Assembly (NCBI GenBank): GCA_943787785.1
Contig: CALSNT010000017.1
Coordinates: 124,001 to 188,000 of the forward strand
From: an uncultured Paracoccaceae bacterium
GTDB lineage: Bacteria; Pseudomonadota; Alphaproteobacteria; Rhodobacterales; Rhodobacteraceae
DNA: 64,000 bases
Direction of reading: 5' to 3'
Shown: one piece after another, positions 54,488-63,812 of the stretch
How positions within the stretch are numbered: position 1 is the first letter of the stretch
Layout of the letters: each line of letters begins with the position of its first letter
Program-made: the position numbers and the translations under genes
The notes under the pieces: model-generated
Databases searched by the model: none
What the model was told of the DNA's origin: nothing
The model's input: the letters and a program-made list of their open reading frames with translations, nothing else

Positions 54488-55150
54488 GTGAACGAATACC
54501 AATTCAATTTTGCAGGCGCCGCGCTTGCAGCTTTGCCGTCCGGCGCATTGTGGTGGCGCGACGGGCGATTGCTTGTCGTCTCGGACCTGCATCTGGGAAA
54601 GTCGGGGCGTGTGGCAAGGATCGGTGGGCTGATGCTTCCGCCCTATGAGACTGCGGACACATTAGCGCGGCTGGAACGCGACATCGACGCGACCGGTGCG
54701 ACCGCTGTCATCTGCCTTGGCGACAGTTTTGATGACCCCGCTGCCAGCGCCGATCTGGACAGCGACACCAGCGACTGGATCGCAAGGCTTCAGGCCGGGC
54801 GAGAGTGGATCTGGGTCGAGGGCAATCATGATCCGGGCGCGCTTGGTCTGAGCGGAACGTACCAGCGCGAGGTTTCGCTGAACGGCCTGACTTTACGCCA
54901 TATCGCCAAACCAGACGCCATTGGTGAAGTGTCGGGCCACTACCACCCCAAGGCGCGCGTCGGCGAGGTGTCGCGACCGTGTTTTCTGATCGACGCGAAT
55001 CGTGTGCTTCTGCCGGCCTATGGCACCTATACCGGTGGCCTTCGTTGCTGGTCGGAACCATTATGCAGCCTGATGGGCGCAGAGGCATTGGCTGTGTTGA
55101 CCGGAGAGCGATGCATTCCTGTGCCAATGCCCCGGAAGGAACAGGCGTAG
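54488..55150 (+). CDS. pdeM: Ligase-associated DNA damage response endonuclease PdeM (calcineurin-like), 220 aa
   Basis: The metallophosphoesterase motifs are VSDLHLGK, GDSFDDP, EGNHDPG and SGHYHPKARVG, placing all metal ligands. Sequence style and length match PdeM, normally encoded with an Lhr-type helicase and a dedicated ATP-dependent ligase. Neither is next to it here. The start is GTG 54488. It may act in a DNA-repair module whose other genes lie elsewhere. It converges with folD across 129 bp that hold no gene. Confidence 0.85.
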   Translation: MNEYQFNFAGAALAALPSGALWWRDGRLLVVSDLHLGKSGRVARIGGLMLPPYETADTLARLERDIDATGATAVICLGDSFDDPAASADLDSDTSDWIARLQAGREWIWVEGNHDPGALGLSGTYQREVSLNGLTLRHIAKPDAIGEVSGHYHPKARVGEVSRPCFLIDANRVLLPAYGTYTGGLRCWSEPLCSLMGAEALAVLTGERCIPVPMPRKEQA

Positions 55151-55279
55151 ACCTGTAAGCCAGCCTCTATCGTCGCTGACGCTGTCCCTGGTGGGATATA
55201 CATCCAAGCGCCACTTCACCGGGATCGAATCCGGAATAGAAGGCGGCGCTGCCCCAAATCGGATTTGAGTCCGATCACT

Positions 55280-56182
55280 TTATGCAGTCAGCCCCTCCGG
55301 CTCCTCAAGTCCATTCGCGCGGCTGCATGCCGTCACGGTGTTTGCCAGCAGGCACGCGATGGTCATCGGGCCAACGCCACCCGGCACCGGAGTGATCGCC
55401 CCGGCAACCTCGACTGCGCTTCTGAAATCTACATCGCCCACCAGCCGCGTCTTTCCTTCGCCCTTCTCTGGCGCGTCAATTCGGTTGATGCCGACGTCGA
55501 TCACGACCGCGCCGGGTTTGATCCAATCTCCCGGAACCATCTCCGGGCGACCCACCGCTGCCACCACGATATCGGCCCGGCGCACGACGTCGGGCAGGTC
55601 CTTGGTGCGCGAGTGCGCAATCGTCACCGTGCAGCTATCGCCCAGCAGCAACTGCGCCATCGGCTTTCCAACGATGTTCGACCGACCGATCACAACCGCG
55701 TCCTTGCCCGACAGCGACCCGAAGTGGTCCCGCAGCAGCATCAGGCAACCCAGTGGCGTGCAGGGCACCATACTTTTCTGCCCGGTCCCAAGCAGGCCGA
55801 CGTTGCTGATATGAAACCCGTCCACATCTTTGGCCGGGTCGATCGAATTGATGATCAGGTCTTCGTTCAAATGCTTGGGCAGCGGCAGCTGCACCAGAAT
55901 GCCATGCACCGCCGGATCGTCATTCAGCGATTGGACCAGCGCCAAAAGGTCAGCTTCCGAGATATCGGCGTCGCGTTTATGCTCGAAGCTGGCCATGCCA
56001 ACCTCGACCGTCTGCTTGCCTTTTGAGCGGACGTAGACCTGACTGGCCGGATCCTCACCAACCAACACGACCGCCAACCCCGGAGTGATGTTGTGGTCGG
56101 CCTTCAGGCGGGCGACATGGGTTGCGACCTGGTCGCGGATTGTGGCGGCGAAAGCTTTGCCATCGAGAATGGTTGCACTCAT
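55280..56182 (-). CDS. folD: Bifunctional methylenetetrahydrofolate dehydrogenase/cyclohydrolase FolD, 300 aa
   Basis: The folate site is seen in YVRSKGKQ (catalytic Lys) and [11 protein letters not shown], and the NADP site in [17 protein letters not shown] and [13 protein letters not shown]. It oxidises methylene-THF and hydrolyses the product to formyl-THF in the cytosol, feeding purine synthesis and linking to the C1 cluster at 19515-24205. It is a full-length, ordinary FolD. Confidence 0.95.
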   Translation of the reverse strand: MSATILDGKAFAATIRDQVATHVARLKADHNITPGLAVVLVGEDPASQVYVRSKGKQTVEVGMASFEHKRDADISEADLLALVQSLNDDPAVHGILVQLPLPKHLNEDLIINSIDPAKDVDGFHISNVGLLGTGQKSMVPCTPLGCLMLLRDHFGSLSGKDAVVIGRSNIVGKPMAQLLLGDSCTVTIAHSRTKDLPDVVRRADIVVAAVGRPEMVPGDWIKPGAVVIDVGINRIDAPEKGEGKTRLVGDVDFRSAVEVAGAITPVPGGVGPMTIACLLANTVTACSRANGLEEPEGLTA

Positions 56183-56288
56183 GTAACGTCCCCTGAAATT
56201 CGAAGTATGCGGTCACTAACGCGCCCTGCGGTTCTAGAACAGCCGAGTGAGCGACAATTTCTAAGACGGAAGCGGCGTTTGGCTGGTT

Positions 56289-56861
56289 TCATCCCTCGCC
56301 TGCCCAGGCGCGCTGATCGGGAATATGCAGACGAAGCAGATCGCCAAGTTTGATACGTCCCTCAGCCTCGACCCAGGCGGTGATACCGCGTTTTCCTTTT
56401 GCGGCGGATTTGAACAACGGGCCCTTGCCGGGGTGGGCTTTTTCAATCACCTCACCCGGAAACCGGCAGGGGCGGTTTTGCATATCCACCACAAGGGTCG
56501 CACCACTGTCAGCCTGCAACCGGCTCGACGGCGGAATATGTGAAAAATCCTCGATCCCTGACAGCACCAGGGACGCCCCCACCCACTCCGGTTCGAGCCT
56601 TTCGACGCCCATGCCCTGAGCGATTGCCTTCAGCTCCTCTGCACTGACTACGCTGAGTTGGCGAACATTGCGGATAATGGTGCCGCGTGGATACTGTGCC
56701 GAAACGCGGGAGCATGCAGGCCGCGTCAGACCGGAGTGGTCCTCACCCAACGCCCCGGAAAACTTCAGATCGATGCTGTCCAAGTTTGCCGATTCCAAAG
56801 CAACCGGACGAGACGCTACACGGCCGAGCCAGACAACCTCTGCAAAATGGTTCGTTAGCAT
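56289..56861 (-). CDS. MOSC-domain (molybdenum cofactor sulfurase-like) protein, 190 aa
   Basis: The MOSC barrel is seen in EVVWLGRVASRP, the GLTRPACSRVSAQYPRGT segment, NRQLSVVSAEEL-like strand (here VRQLSVVS) and QNRPCRFPGEVIE, which carries the conserved Cys of the sulfur-carrying site. MOSC proteins bind Moco or deliver sulfur. The ATG 56861 is chosen by the start of the fold. A membrane-protein gene lies 20 bp upstream on the same strand and may be co-transcribed. Confidence 0.82.
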   Translation of the reverse strand: MLTNHFAEVVWLGRVASRPVALESANLDSIDLKFSGALGEDHSGLTRPACSRVSAQYPRGTIIRNVRQLSVVSAEELKAIAQGMGVERLEPEWVGASLVLSGIEDFSHIPPSSRLQADSGATLVVDMQNRPCRFPGEVIEKAHPGKGPLFKSAAKGKRGITAWVEAEGRIKLGDLLRLHIPDQRAWAGEG

Positions 56862-56881
56862 CAACGCTGGCAACTTAGGTC

Positions 56882-57523
56882 CTAACTGCGCAGGTCGCGA
56901 ACCCAGAAAGCGATGGCCGCGACGATTAGCATGCCGAAACCCAGTTCCATGAGTTCTTCGGCGACGACCAAGACATTCGAAACATTTTGCGGAACCTCGA
57001 CGTCGAACAGGCGGCGCATTTTGCGACCGGCGCCGTCGATGGTTTTTGCGATGACAACAAATAGCAAAGCAGACAGCATCAACCACGCCCAGAGATCGAG
57101 GTTTCGCAACGCGCGCAGCCAACCCGGACCAGATCGGCGTATCAGCCGCCAGATGATCCAGAAGGTCAGGAACAGGACGGCACCGCCGATTATCTTGTGA
57201 AGGACGGGGTTGTCGCGCGAGTACAATTTGGCTCGATAGACGCCATCAGCCAGAAACTTCTTGTCGAAGTCCAGTTCCCGGGCCGCCAGCATAAACAGGA
57301 CCGTCGGGACATGCCAAGAAGCGCCAAAACCGCGATCAGGGGCCAATGCCAAAAACCCGACCGCCGCGTAGAAAAGCAAAAGGAACGATGCGGTCTCAAT
57401 ACCACGATTTTCCTTCGCAAACTCCTCGATGTTACCGAATAACAGAAGGTCAATAATGACGGTGGCGACAACGATTATCGGTGCGCCGAGAAGAAAATAA
57501 TACCAGGCTGTCGTCTTGCGCAA
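56882..57523 (-). CDS. Conserved hypothetical integral membrane protein, 213 aa
   Basis: Five or six hydrophobic helices are visible: YYFLLGAPIIVVATVIIDLLLF, ASFLLLFYAAVGFLALAP, VPTVLFMLAARELDF, KIIGGAVLFLTFWIIWRLI, WAWLMLSALLFVVIA and GFGMLIVAAIAFWV. The loops contain ELDFDKKF and RKMRRLFDVEVPQ. I do not recognise a family or function. The helices resemble small alphaproteobacterial membrane proteins of unknown role. It is followed on the same strand by the MOSC gene. Confidence 0.75.
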   Translation of the reverse strand: MRKTTAWYYFLLGAPIIVVATVIIDLLLFGNIEEFAKENRGIETASFLLLFYAAVGFLALAPDRGFGASWHVPTVLFMLAARELDFDKKFLADGVYRAKLYSRDNPVLHKIIGGAVLFLTFWIIWRLIRRSGPGWLRALRNLDLWAWLMLSALLFVVIAKTIDGAGRKMRRLFDVEVPQNVSNVLVVAEELMELGFGMLIVAAIAFWVRDLRS

Positions 57524-57598
57524 AATGCCACCCCACCAACCTTTAGGTCAGTTATCCCCGGTTCAGATCGTTAAACAAGGGCATCGCACGTATCTGCC

Positions 57599-57632
57599 AA
57601 AAAAAAGCCGCCGGCGCGCGTACGCCGGCAGC
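57599..57632 (-). terminator. Rho-independent terminator of ftsH (minus strand)
   Basis: On the minus strand GCCGGCG and CGCCGGC pair around a 6-nt loop, and the stem is followed by eight T. It lies 24 bp after the ftsH stop codon. Confidence 0.9.
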
Positions 57633-57655
57633 TTTGCATTGCAGTGAAATTGAAC

Positions 57656-59578
57656 CTAGGCGCTCGGCTCCGGCTCCATACCGCCATCCGAGGACTTACC
57701 CTTGCCTTTCGGCTTGGTCTTCGGGATTGCGGTGACCGAAGCGGCGCCACCGACGTCAGGCGTATCATCGTCGTCGCTTCCCTGTAGCGGCGCTTCGCCA
57801 CGGATCACGCGCATCATGTCTTCGCCGGTCAGTGTCTCATACTCCAGCAAACCGTTTGCCAGGTTTTCAACCTCATCCCAATTGTCCTTCAGAATCTTAG
57901 TGGCGCGCTCAAACGCCTCATCGGTAAGTCTGCGGACTTCTTCATCGATGATCTTGCGGCTTTCCCCCGAGGCGTTCCAGTTCGACTGCGACCCAAGGAA
58001 GCTTTCCTGTGTCGAGACGTAGTTGATATTGCCCAGTTTGTCGGACATGCCCCACTGGCTGACCATCGCGGTGGCCAGATTGGTGGCGTGTTGGATGTCC
58101 GAAAATGCGCCGTTGGTGACATTGTCCGCGCCAAACGTCAGCGTTTCCGACGCCTTGCCGCCCATGACCGAGGCCAGCGAACTGAGCGCGGCCTCTTTCG
58201 TCATCGACAGCTTGTCACGCTCGGGCAGATAGAAGGTCACTCCCAGCGCGCGACCGCGTGGGATGATCGTCACTTTATGCACCGGATCATGTTGCGGGAC
58301 GTGAATACCGACGATCGCATGACCTGCCTCATGATAGGCTGTCAGTTTTTTCTCGTCATCGGTCATGACCATCGAACGGCGCTCGGGGCCCATCATGACC
58401 TTGTCTTTAGCCATTTCGAAGTCTTCCATGGTCACGAACCGGCGGCCAAGCCGGGCAGCCATCAGCGCCGCCTCATTGACCAGGTTAGCCAGATCAGCAC
58501 CCGAGAAGCCCGGCGTTCCGCGACCGATCGTCCGCAGATCCACATCGGGGCCCAGCGGGGTCTTGCGGGCATGCACGGCGAGGATTTTCTCGCGGCCCTT
58601 GATATCGGGGTTCGGCACCTGAACCTGACGATCAAAACGACCAGGGCGCAGCAGCGCCGGGTCCAGAACGTCGGGGCGGTTGGTGGCGGCGATCAGGATC
58701 ACGCCTTCGTTCGCCTCGAACCCGTCCATTTCGACCAGAAGCTGGTTCAGTGTCTGCTCACGCTCATCATTGCCACCGCCGTAGCCGACGCCACGGCTGC
58801 GACCCACGGCGTCGATCTCATCCACGAAGACGATGCAAGGCGCGTTTTTCTTCGCCTGTTCGAACATGTCGCGCACGCGGGATGCACCGACACCGACAAA
58901 CATCTCGACAAAGTCCGAGCCGGAAATGGTGAAGAATGGCACGCCTGCCTCACCCGCAATCGCACGGGCCAACAGCGTTTTACCGGTACCCGGAGGGCCC
59001 ACCAGCAGCGCCCCCTTGGGTATCTTGCCGCCAAGGCGGCTGAATTTCTGCGGATTGCGCAGGAACTCGACGATTTCTTCGAGCTCCTCTTTCGCCTCAT
59101 CAATACCGGCAACGTCATCAAACGTCACCCGGCCATGTTTCTCGGTCAGCAACTTGGCGCGCGATTTGCCAAAGCCCATGGCCCCGCCGCGTCCACCGCC
59201 CTGCATTCGATTCATGAAGTAGATCCACACGCCGATCAGCAGCAGGAATGGCAGGAATGTCATCAGCACCGTGACCAGCCCGGATTGTTCCTGCGGCTTG
59301 GCCTCGATATTCACGTTCTTTTCCAACAGCAGCGGGACGACATCGACGTCCGCCGGTTTGGTCGTCGTCATCTGTTGGCCGCCGGGCCCGCGGATCAGGA
59401 TCGTCTCGCCGTCCAACAGGACGCTGGTGACCTCTCCGCCTTCAACTGCGGCGATGAAATCGGAATAGCTGACCGCCGAAGACGACAGGTTTGATGCCCC
59501 GCGCGAGAACACGTTGAACAGCGCCAGGATCAGAAGGAACAGGACGACCCAGAAGGCCATGTTGCGTGCGTTACCCAA
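57656..59578 (-). CDS. ftsH: ATP-dependent zinc metalloprotease FtsH, 640 aa
   Basis: Two N-terminal membrane segments ([18 protein letters not shown] and [17 protein letters not shown]) flank a periplasmic part. The AAA module has Walker A GPPGTGKT, Walker [12 protein letters not shown], the second region of homology ([19 protein letters not shown]), and the zinc protease HEAGH. The C-terminus ends in an acidic/Lys-rich tail. It degrades misfolded membrane and short-lived regulatory proteins. It lies downstream of tilS on the same strand with a terminator behind it. Confidence 0.97.
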   Translation of the reverse strand: MGNARNMAFWVVLFLLILALFNVFSRGASNLSSSAVSYSDFIAAVEGGEVTSVLLDGETILIRGPGGQQMTTTKPADVDVVPLLLEKNVNIEAKPQEQSGLVTVLMTFLPFLLLIGVWIYFMNRMQGGGRGGAMGFGKSRAKLLTEKHGRVTFDDVAGIDEAKEELEEIVEFLRNPQKFSRLGGKIPKGALLVGPPGTGKTLLARAIAGEAGVPFFTISGSDFVEMFVGVGASRVRDMFEQAKKNAPCIVFVDEIDAVGRSRGVGYGGGNDEREQTLNQLLVEMDGFEANEGVILIAATNRPDVLDPALLRPGRFDRQVQVPNPDIKGREKILAVHARKTPLGPDVDLRTIGRGTPGFSGADLANLVNEAALMAARLGRRFVTMEDFEMAKDKVMMGPERRSMVMTDDEKKLTAYHEAGHAIVGIHVPQHDPVHKVTIIPRGRALGVTFYLPERDKLSMTKEAALSSLASVMGGKASETLTFGADNVTNGAFSDIQHATNLATAMVSQWGMSDKLGNINYVSTQESFLGSQSNWNASGESRKIIDEEVRRLTDEAFERATKILKDNWDEVENLANGLLEYETLTGEDMMRVIRGEAPLQGSDDDDTPDVGGAASVTAIPKTKPKGKGKSSDGGMEPEPSA

Positions 59579-59682
59579 GGGGTCACTCCTAAGTCAGTCA
59601 GGTCAGATGCGGCAGTCCCACCGGGTGCCAAGTGGCCCCCGCAATGCCGGTTCCATCTAACATAGGCAAGCGGGGTCTAACT

Positions 59683-60936
59683 TCAATGCGATAGTAATGT
59701 GGCGAAAAAATCGGCACGACCCGGCTGAAGTGTGACTTTCCAGCCATTTTCAAGGCCAGCTAAGGGAGCTGCAATCAACTTTTCGCCGCGCCAAACCGCC
59801 GGAGACGCCAGCAAACTGGCCCGAGGCCGCCCGGTTTCCCGCCAATCCGGACACTGACGAAGACCATCTGCCCCCAACGGAGCAACCGTCGCGCGTTTCA
59901 GCGGACCGGTCACAATCCAGCGATCATCCCACGCCTCGCCCGGTTTCGCGCGGGTATCGCGAACCGCGCGGGCTTCGCGGGTAACGCGCACATCGGAGTC
60001 CGAGGTCAGAATGCGGCATCCCGCAAGCGTGTGGTTCTTCTTGCGCGTGATAGCGATGTCAGCCGCGATCAGCCCGGTTTCACGCGGCGGATGGACTGCC
60101 CCAGATACCCAGCGCAGGGCCGCAATCAGCAGCCGACGCTGCACTTCGGGCGGAGCGGCCCTCTGACCGCGCCAGTCGAACACCACATCGCCGCCGTCAC
60201 ACTTCGCAATCTGACGGGCAATTTCATGCGTCTGCATCGCCAACGCCTGACGTACCGACGACAGGTTCACCGTCACCCCCGATATGACCTGAGCGTCGAT
60301 GCCCAGAGGTGCCAGCGCCGCCAGTGCCTTGCGCGCCTTCACACGCTGAAATTTCGTATCGTCGTTCGACGGATCATCCACCCAACCGATGCCGCGCCGG
60401 TTCAGGTATTCACGAAGATCCGCTCGACCCTGCAACAGGAAGGGCCGCGACCATGTGATCCCGTCGTCGCTCCAGCGGTGCCGCATCCCCGCCAACCCGT
60501 CGATGCCGGAGCCTCGCGCGAGGTTCATCAGAAACGTCTCGGCCTGATCGTCGGCTGTGTGACCCAGCGCAACGTGGCTGATTTCCCGCCGGCGCGCCCA
60601 GTCAGCGATCAAACCATACCGCGCGCGCCGCGCCTGATCCTGCAGGTTTCCCGTTGTCTGAGTTCGTTGCCAATGCAGCGTTTCATGGGGCACATTGAGC
60701 TTTGCACAAGCCCTGGCTACCAACGCCGCCTCTTCTGCTGCCGCCTGTCGCAATCCGTGGTCCACCGTTACAGCAGACAGCGCCCACCCGGCTTCACCAG
60801 CGACTACGGCCAGCAAATGCAACGTCGCCATCGAGTCACTGCCGCCGGACACGGCAACTCCGACATTCGAGGGCTTATCGAACCCGAATGCCCCAACGGC
60901 GGATTGCTTCAGGATGGCGTCTTCGGCGTCACTCAA
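59683..60936 (-). CDS. tilS: tRNA(Ile)-lysidine synthetase TilS, 417 aa
   Basis: The PP-loop VSGGSDSMA, the VTVDHGLR motif, and HTADDQAETFLMNLARGSGIDGLAGM identify TilS. It converts C34 of tRNA-Ile(CAU) to lysidine so that the tRNA reads AUA. A C-terminal substrate-binding region follows after about residue 230. The start overlaps the stop of the upstream cpoB gene (60933-60936). It is a normal bacterial TilS length. Confidence 0.93.
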   Translation of the reverse strand: MSDAEDAILKQSAVGAFGFDKPSNVGVAVSGGSDSMATLHLLAVVAGEAGWALSAVTVDHGLRQAAAEEAALVARACAKLNVPHETLHWQRTQTTGNLQDQARRARYGLIADWARRREISHVALGHTADDQAETFLMNLARGSGIDGLAGMRHRWSDDGITWSRPFLLQGRADLREYLNRRGIGWVDDPSNDDTKFQRVKARKALAALAPLGIDAQVISGVTVNLSSVRQALAMQTHEIARQIAKCDGGDVVFDWRGQRAAPPEVQRRLLIAALRWVSGAVHPPRETGLIAADIAITRKKNHTLAGCRILTSDSDVRVTREARAVRDTRAKPGEAWDDRWIVTGPLKRATVAPLGADGLRQCPDWRETGRPRASLLASPAVWRGEKLIAAPLAGLENGWKVTLQPGRADFFATLLSH

Positions 60937-61778
60937 AGACAGGACAGGCGGTCCAGAACGCCGTTGGCGTTATCGGCTGCCGTGGTCGCGGGATAGCGCA
61001 CCCGCACCTCGCCCAACGTGATACAAGCCTGATCGGTTTGACCCAGAACCACCAGCGCCTCACCCAGCTTGAACAGTGCATCCGGTGCTCTCGGACCCTC
61101 TGGTGCGCCGGAAAAACTCGCCAGATAGGCCCGCGCAGCATCCGAGACTTGCCCCATCTCTGCCAAGGCCTCACCGCGCATGAAATGCGCCTCTCCGGCC
61201 AGTGGGCCGCCAGCGTAATTTGTCGTGTAGGCATCAAACAGGCTGGCCGCGTTGGCCCAGTCGCCCGCGTCATACGCAGCGCGGGCACGGTCGAATTCTT
61301 CCCGCTCGCCCAGCGCCAGTTGCGCACCGGTGTCGGCAGGGGCCGGTGCGGCTGCGGCTTGCTGCGCAACGGTGGGCCTGGCCTTCGGGCGCCCCACATC
61401 GCCGCCTAGGGGCGCAGTCTCGCCCAGCGTGCCGATGTCGCACCCTTCGGTGATCTCGCACAGGCGGAATTCCAGATCGCCGATCCGGTTGGTGCCATCG
61501 GCCACAACCGCTTCGATCCGGCCGTCCATACGTTCGGTTTCCGAGGTCAGGCGCTGCAACTCACGCTCGATTGCATCGACCCGGTCAAGGGTCGAGCCAG
61601 CCAACTGAAAGCCTGCCCCCCCCGTCGTTGACAACTCGCGCTTGAGCCTTTGCATCTCGACAAGCAACACGGCCAGCTCCTGTTTGATGTCGGCCAGCGT
61701 CTGCGCGTCTTGTGCAGCTGCCCCCATCGGAAGCATCAGACACGCACTCAATACCAAACCACGGATCATCGACCCCAC
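60933..61778 (-). CDS. cpoB: Tol-Pal system protein CpoB (YbgF), 281 aa
   Basis: A signal peptide (LSACLMLPMGAAAQ) leads to a coiled coil at about residues 25-110 (LADIKQELAVLLVEMQRLKRELS and the following heptads) and then C-terminal TPR repeats (RAAYDAGDWANAASLFDAY and FMRGEALAEMGQVSDAARAYL). CpoB is periplasmic and links the Tol-Pal complex to peptidoglycan synthesis. It overlaps tilS and lies 11 bp after pal. Confidence 0.9.
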   Translation of the reverse strand: MGSMIRGLVLSACLMLPMGAAAQDAQTLADIKQELAVLLVEMQRLKRELSTTGGAGFQLAGSTLDRVDAIERELQRLTSETERMDGRIEAVVADGTNRIGDLEFRLCEITEGCDIGTLGETAPLGGDVGRPKARPTVAQQAAAAPAPADTGAQLALGEREEFDRARAAYDAGDWANAASLFDAYTTNYAGGPLAGEAHFMRGEALAEMGQVSDAARAYLASFSGAPEGPRAPDALFKLGEALVVLGQTDQACITLGEVRVRYPATTAADNANGVLDRLSCL

Positions 61779-61789
61779 CCCTTGCTACA

Positions 61790-62302
61790 TCAGACGCCTG
61801 CGCCCGCAGCGATCACCGTCACCGCGCGTCGGTTCTTGGCGTAACACGCCTCTTGCGAGCAAATCTCGATCGGGCGCTCCTTGCCAAATGTCACGGTGCG
61901 CAACCGGCTGGCCAATACGCCCTGCGCCACCAGATATTCGCGGGCCGAAGCTGCGCGACGTGCACCAAGTGCAAGGTTATACTCTCGCGTTCCCTGTTCG
62001 TCGGCATGGCCCTGGATAACGGCGGTGTATTCCGGGTTCGTGTTCAGCCACTGGGCCTGCGCCGCCAATATCTGGCGCGCCTGATCGTTCAGCGACGACT
62101 GGTCGACCGAAAACAGCACCCGATCTCCTACCGTCTGGCTAAAGTACGCTGGTGAGTTAGGATCGCCGGCACCGGCACCAATCAGCCCTGCGTCCGCGCC
62201 GTTCGCTCCGCCGCCCAGACCAAAACGCCCCGCACCTGTATTGGCACAGGCCGACAAAGCCACCATGCCAGTTAACAAAATCACGCTCGATAGCTTCTTC
62301 AT
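61790..62302 (-). CDS. pal: Peptidoglycan-associated lipoprotein Pal, 170 aa
   Basis: A lipoprotein signal with lipobox LSAC (Cys at about residue 19) is followed by a Gly/Ala-rich linker and an OmpA-like peptidoglycan-binding domain (VLFSVDQSSL, IQGHADEQGTREYNLALGARRA, VTFGKERPIE). Pal anchors the outer membrane to peptidoglycan as part of the Tol-Pal constriction machinery. It lies between tolB and cpoB in the normal order. Confidence 0.95.
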   Translation of the reverse strand: MKKLSSVILLTGMVALSACANTGAGRFGLGGGANGADAGLIGAGAGDPNSPAYFSQTVGDRVLFSVDQSSLNDQARQILAAQAQWLNTNPEYTAVIQGHADEQGTREYNLALGARRAASAREYLVAQGVLASRLRTVTFGKERPIEICSQEACYAKNRRAVTVIAAGAGV

Positions 62303-62383
62303 GGGGTCCACCCTTTTCGTTTTTCTACGTGCCTGTTGGCGATACGTTACCAAATCCCGCCTGCGTTGCACAGACAGGCAATG

Positions 62384-63710
62384 TTACTTCAACAGCGGCG
62401 ACCACGCCGGGTCACTCGCCGCACCCTGGATCGGCACCCGTTTGAGGTTCCGCCCGCTAATATCGACCGAATATAGCGCCGGAGCCCCCCCAGCGCCTTG
62501 TGTCTCGCGGGTGAACATCACCACGCGCCCATTCGGCGACCACGTCGGCCCTTCGTCAAGGAAACTGGCAGTCAGCAAGCGTTCCTCGGACCCGTCCGTG
62601 CGCATGACGCCGATATGGAACCGGCCCTTGTTCTGCTTCGTAAAGGCGATCAGATCACCACGCGGCGACCAGACTGGCGTGCCATAGCGCCCCTCGCCAA
62701 AACTGATCCGACGGCTTTCCCCCCCCTGACGCGCTCATCACATAGATCTGCGGCGATCCGGATCGGTCGCTCTCAAACACGATCTGGCTGCCGTTCGGGG
62801 AATAGCTTGGCGCGGTTTCAATCGAGGGCGCCGAAGTCAAACGTGACTGCCGCCCTGATCCCAGCGACAGCGTGTAAATATCACTGTTTCCACCTTCAGA
62901 GCGCGAGAACACCACCGTCTGGCCATCCGGCGCAAAACGCGGCGCGAAACTCATCGAGTCCGCGCTTGCGTCCAGCCCGCGGCGCTGCACCGTACCGACA
63001 TCCAGCAGGTAGATACGCGGGAAACCCGTTTCATAGCTGGTGTACAGCACCCGGTCGCCCGAGGGCGAAAACCGCGGGGCCAGAACGATCGACGAACTGT
63101 CGGTCAGAAACTGGATGTTCGCACCGTCATAATCCATCACCGCAAGGCGTTTCTTGCGGTCGTTCTTCGGCCCTGTCTCTGAGACGTACACCACCCGGCT
63201 ATCGAAATACCCGTCCTCGCCTGTGATCCGCGAATAGACCGCATCGGCCACCTTGTGGGCCATCCGCCGCCAGCTGTTGGTGGTGCCGCCGAACTGGAGG
63301 CCTTCGCCCAGTTGCGCCTCACTGAAAACGTCGAAAACGCGGAACTTGACGACCAGTTTGCCCGAGGCATCCGCACTGATCGCACCCGTTACGACCGCCT
63401 GCGCATTGATCGGTTTCCAGTTGGAATAGGCCAACGAACTGCCAAACGGGGTGTTTTGCTCGATGAAGGCGTCCTTCGAGATTTCCCGAAACAGCCCCGT
63501 GCCCTCCAGATCGGCCGCAATCACCCGGCTGATATTTACGGCAAATTCCCCTGCCGCCGCGCCCTCGGCGGTGAACTGCGGCACGGCAAAGGGCAGTGGT
63601 TCGATCACACCCTCGGTTATTTCAATCCTGAGAGGGCCTTTGGCCTGCGCGAGCGCCATTGTGGGAAGCACGCTAAGAAACGCCAGAAATACTGCTCGGA
63701 TTAGGGTCAT
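62384..63710 (-). pseudogene. tolB: tolB, periplasmic beta-propeller of Tol-Pal, frameshifted at an 8-base C run
   Basis: The gene reads from ATG 63710 (GAGG just upstream) with a signal peptide ([18 protein letters not shown]) and TolB N-terminal and propeller segments up to VMSASGGG. At 62719-62726 there are eight C on the plus strand. In the frame as given, the protein then becomes KPSDQFWRG and stops. Removing one base restores [20 protein letters not shown] and joins the remaining propeller ([14 protein letters not shown] to SPLLK) to the stop at 62384. TolB is a core envelope protein, so a homopolymer sequencing error is the likelier cause. The restored protein is about 442 aa. Confidence 0.9.
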
Positions 63711-63812
63711 TTTGTCCTCATTTTTCTGGGTTACATACACAAAAACTGGATTCTGCCAATCGCAGAACTCCCATGACCGGCGGCAGACCGCCTGTTTTGA
63801 CCGGCCGCCAGA

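Noticed and set aside
55258-55275. ATCGGA-N6-TCCGAT hairpin as a terminator for folD or pdeM
   Set aside because: The stem is only 6 bp and no real T-run follows on either strand, so I do not list it as a terminator.
58088-59494. A 468-codon open frame antisense to ftsH
   Set aside because: It mirrors codon positions of a clearly coding ftsH, has no recognisable domains, and long antisense frames are expected at this GC content.
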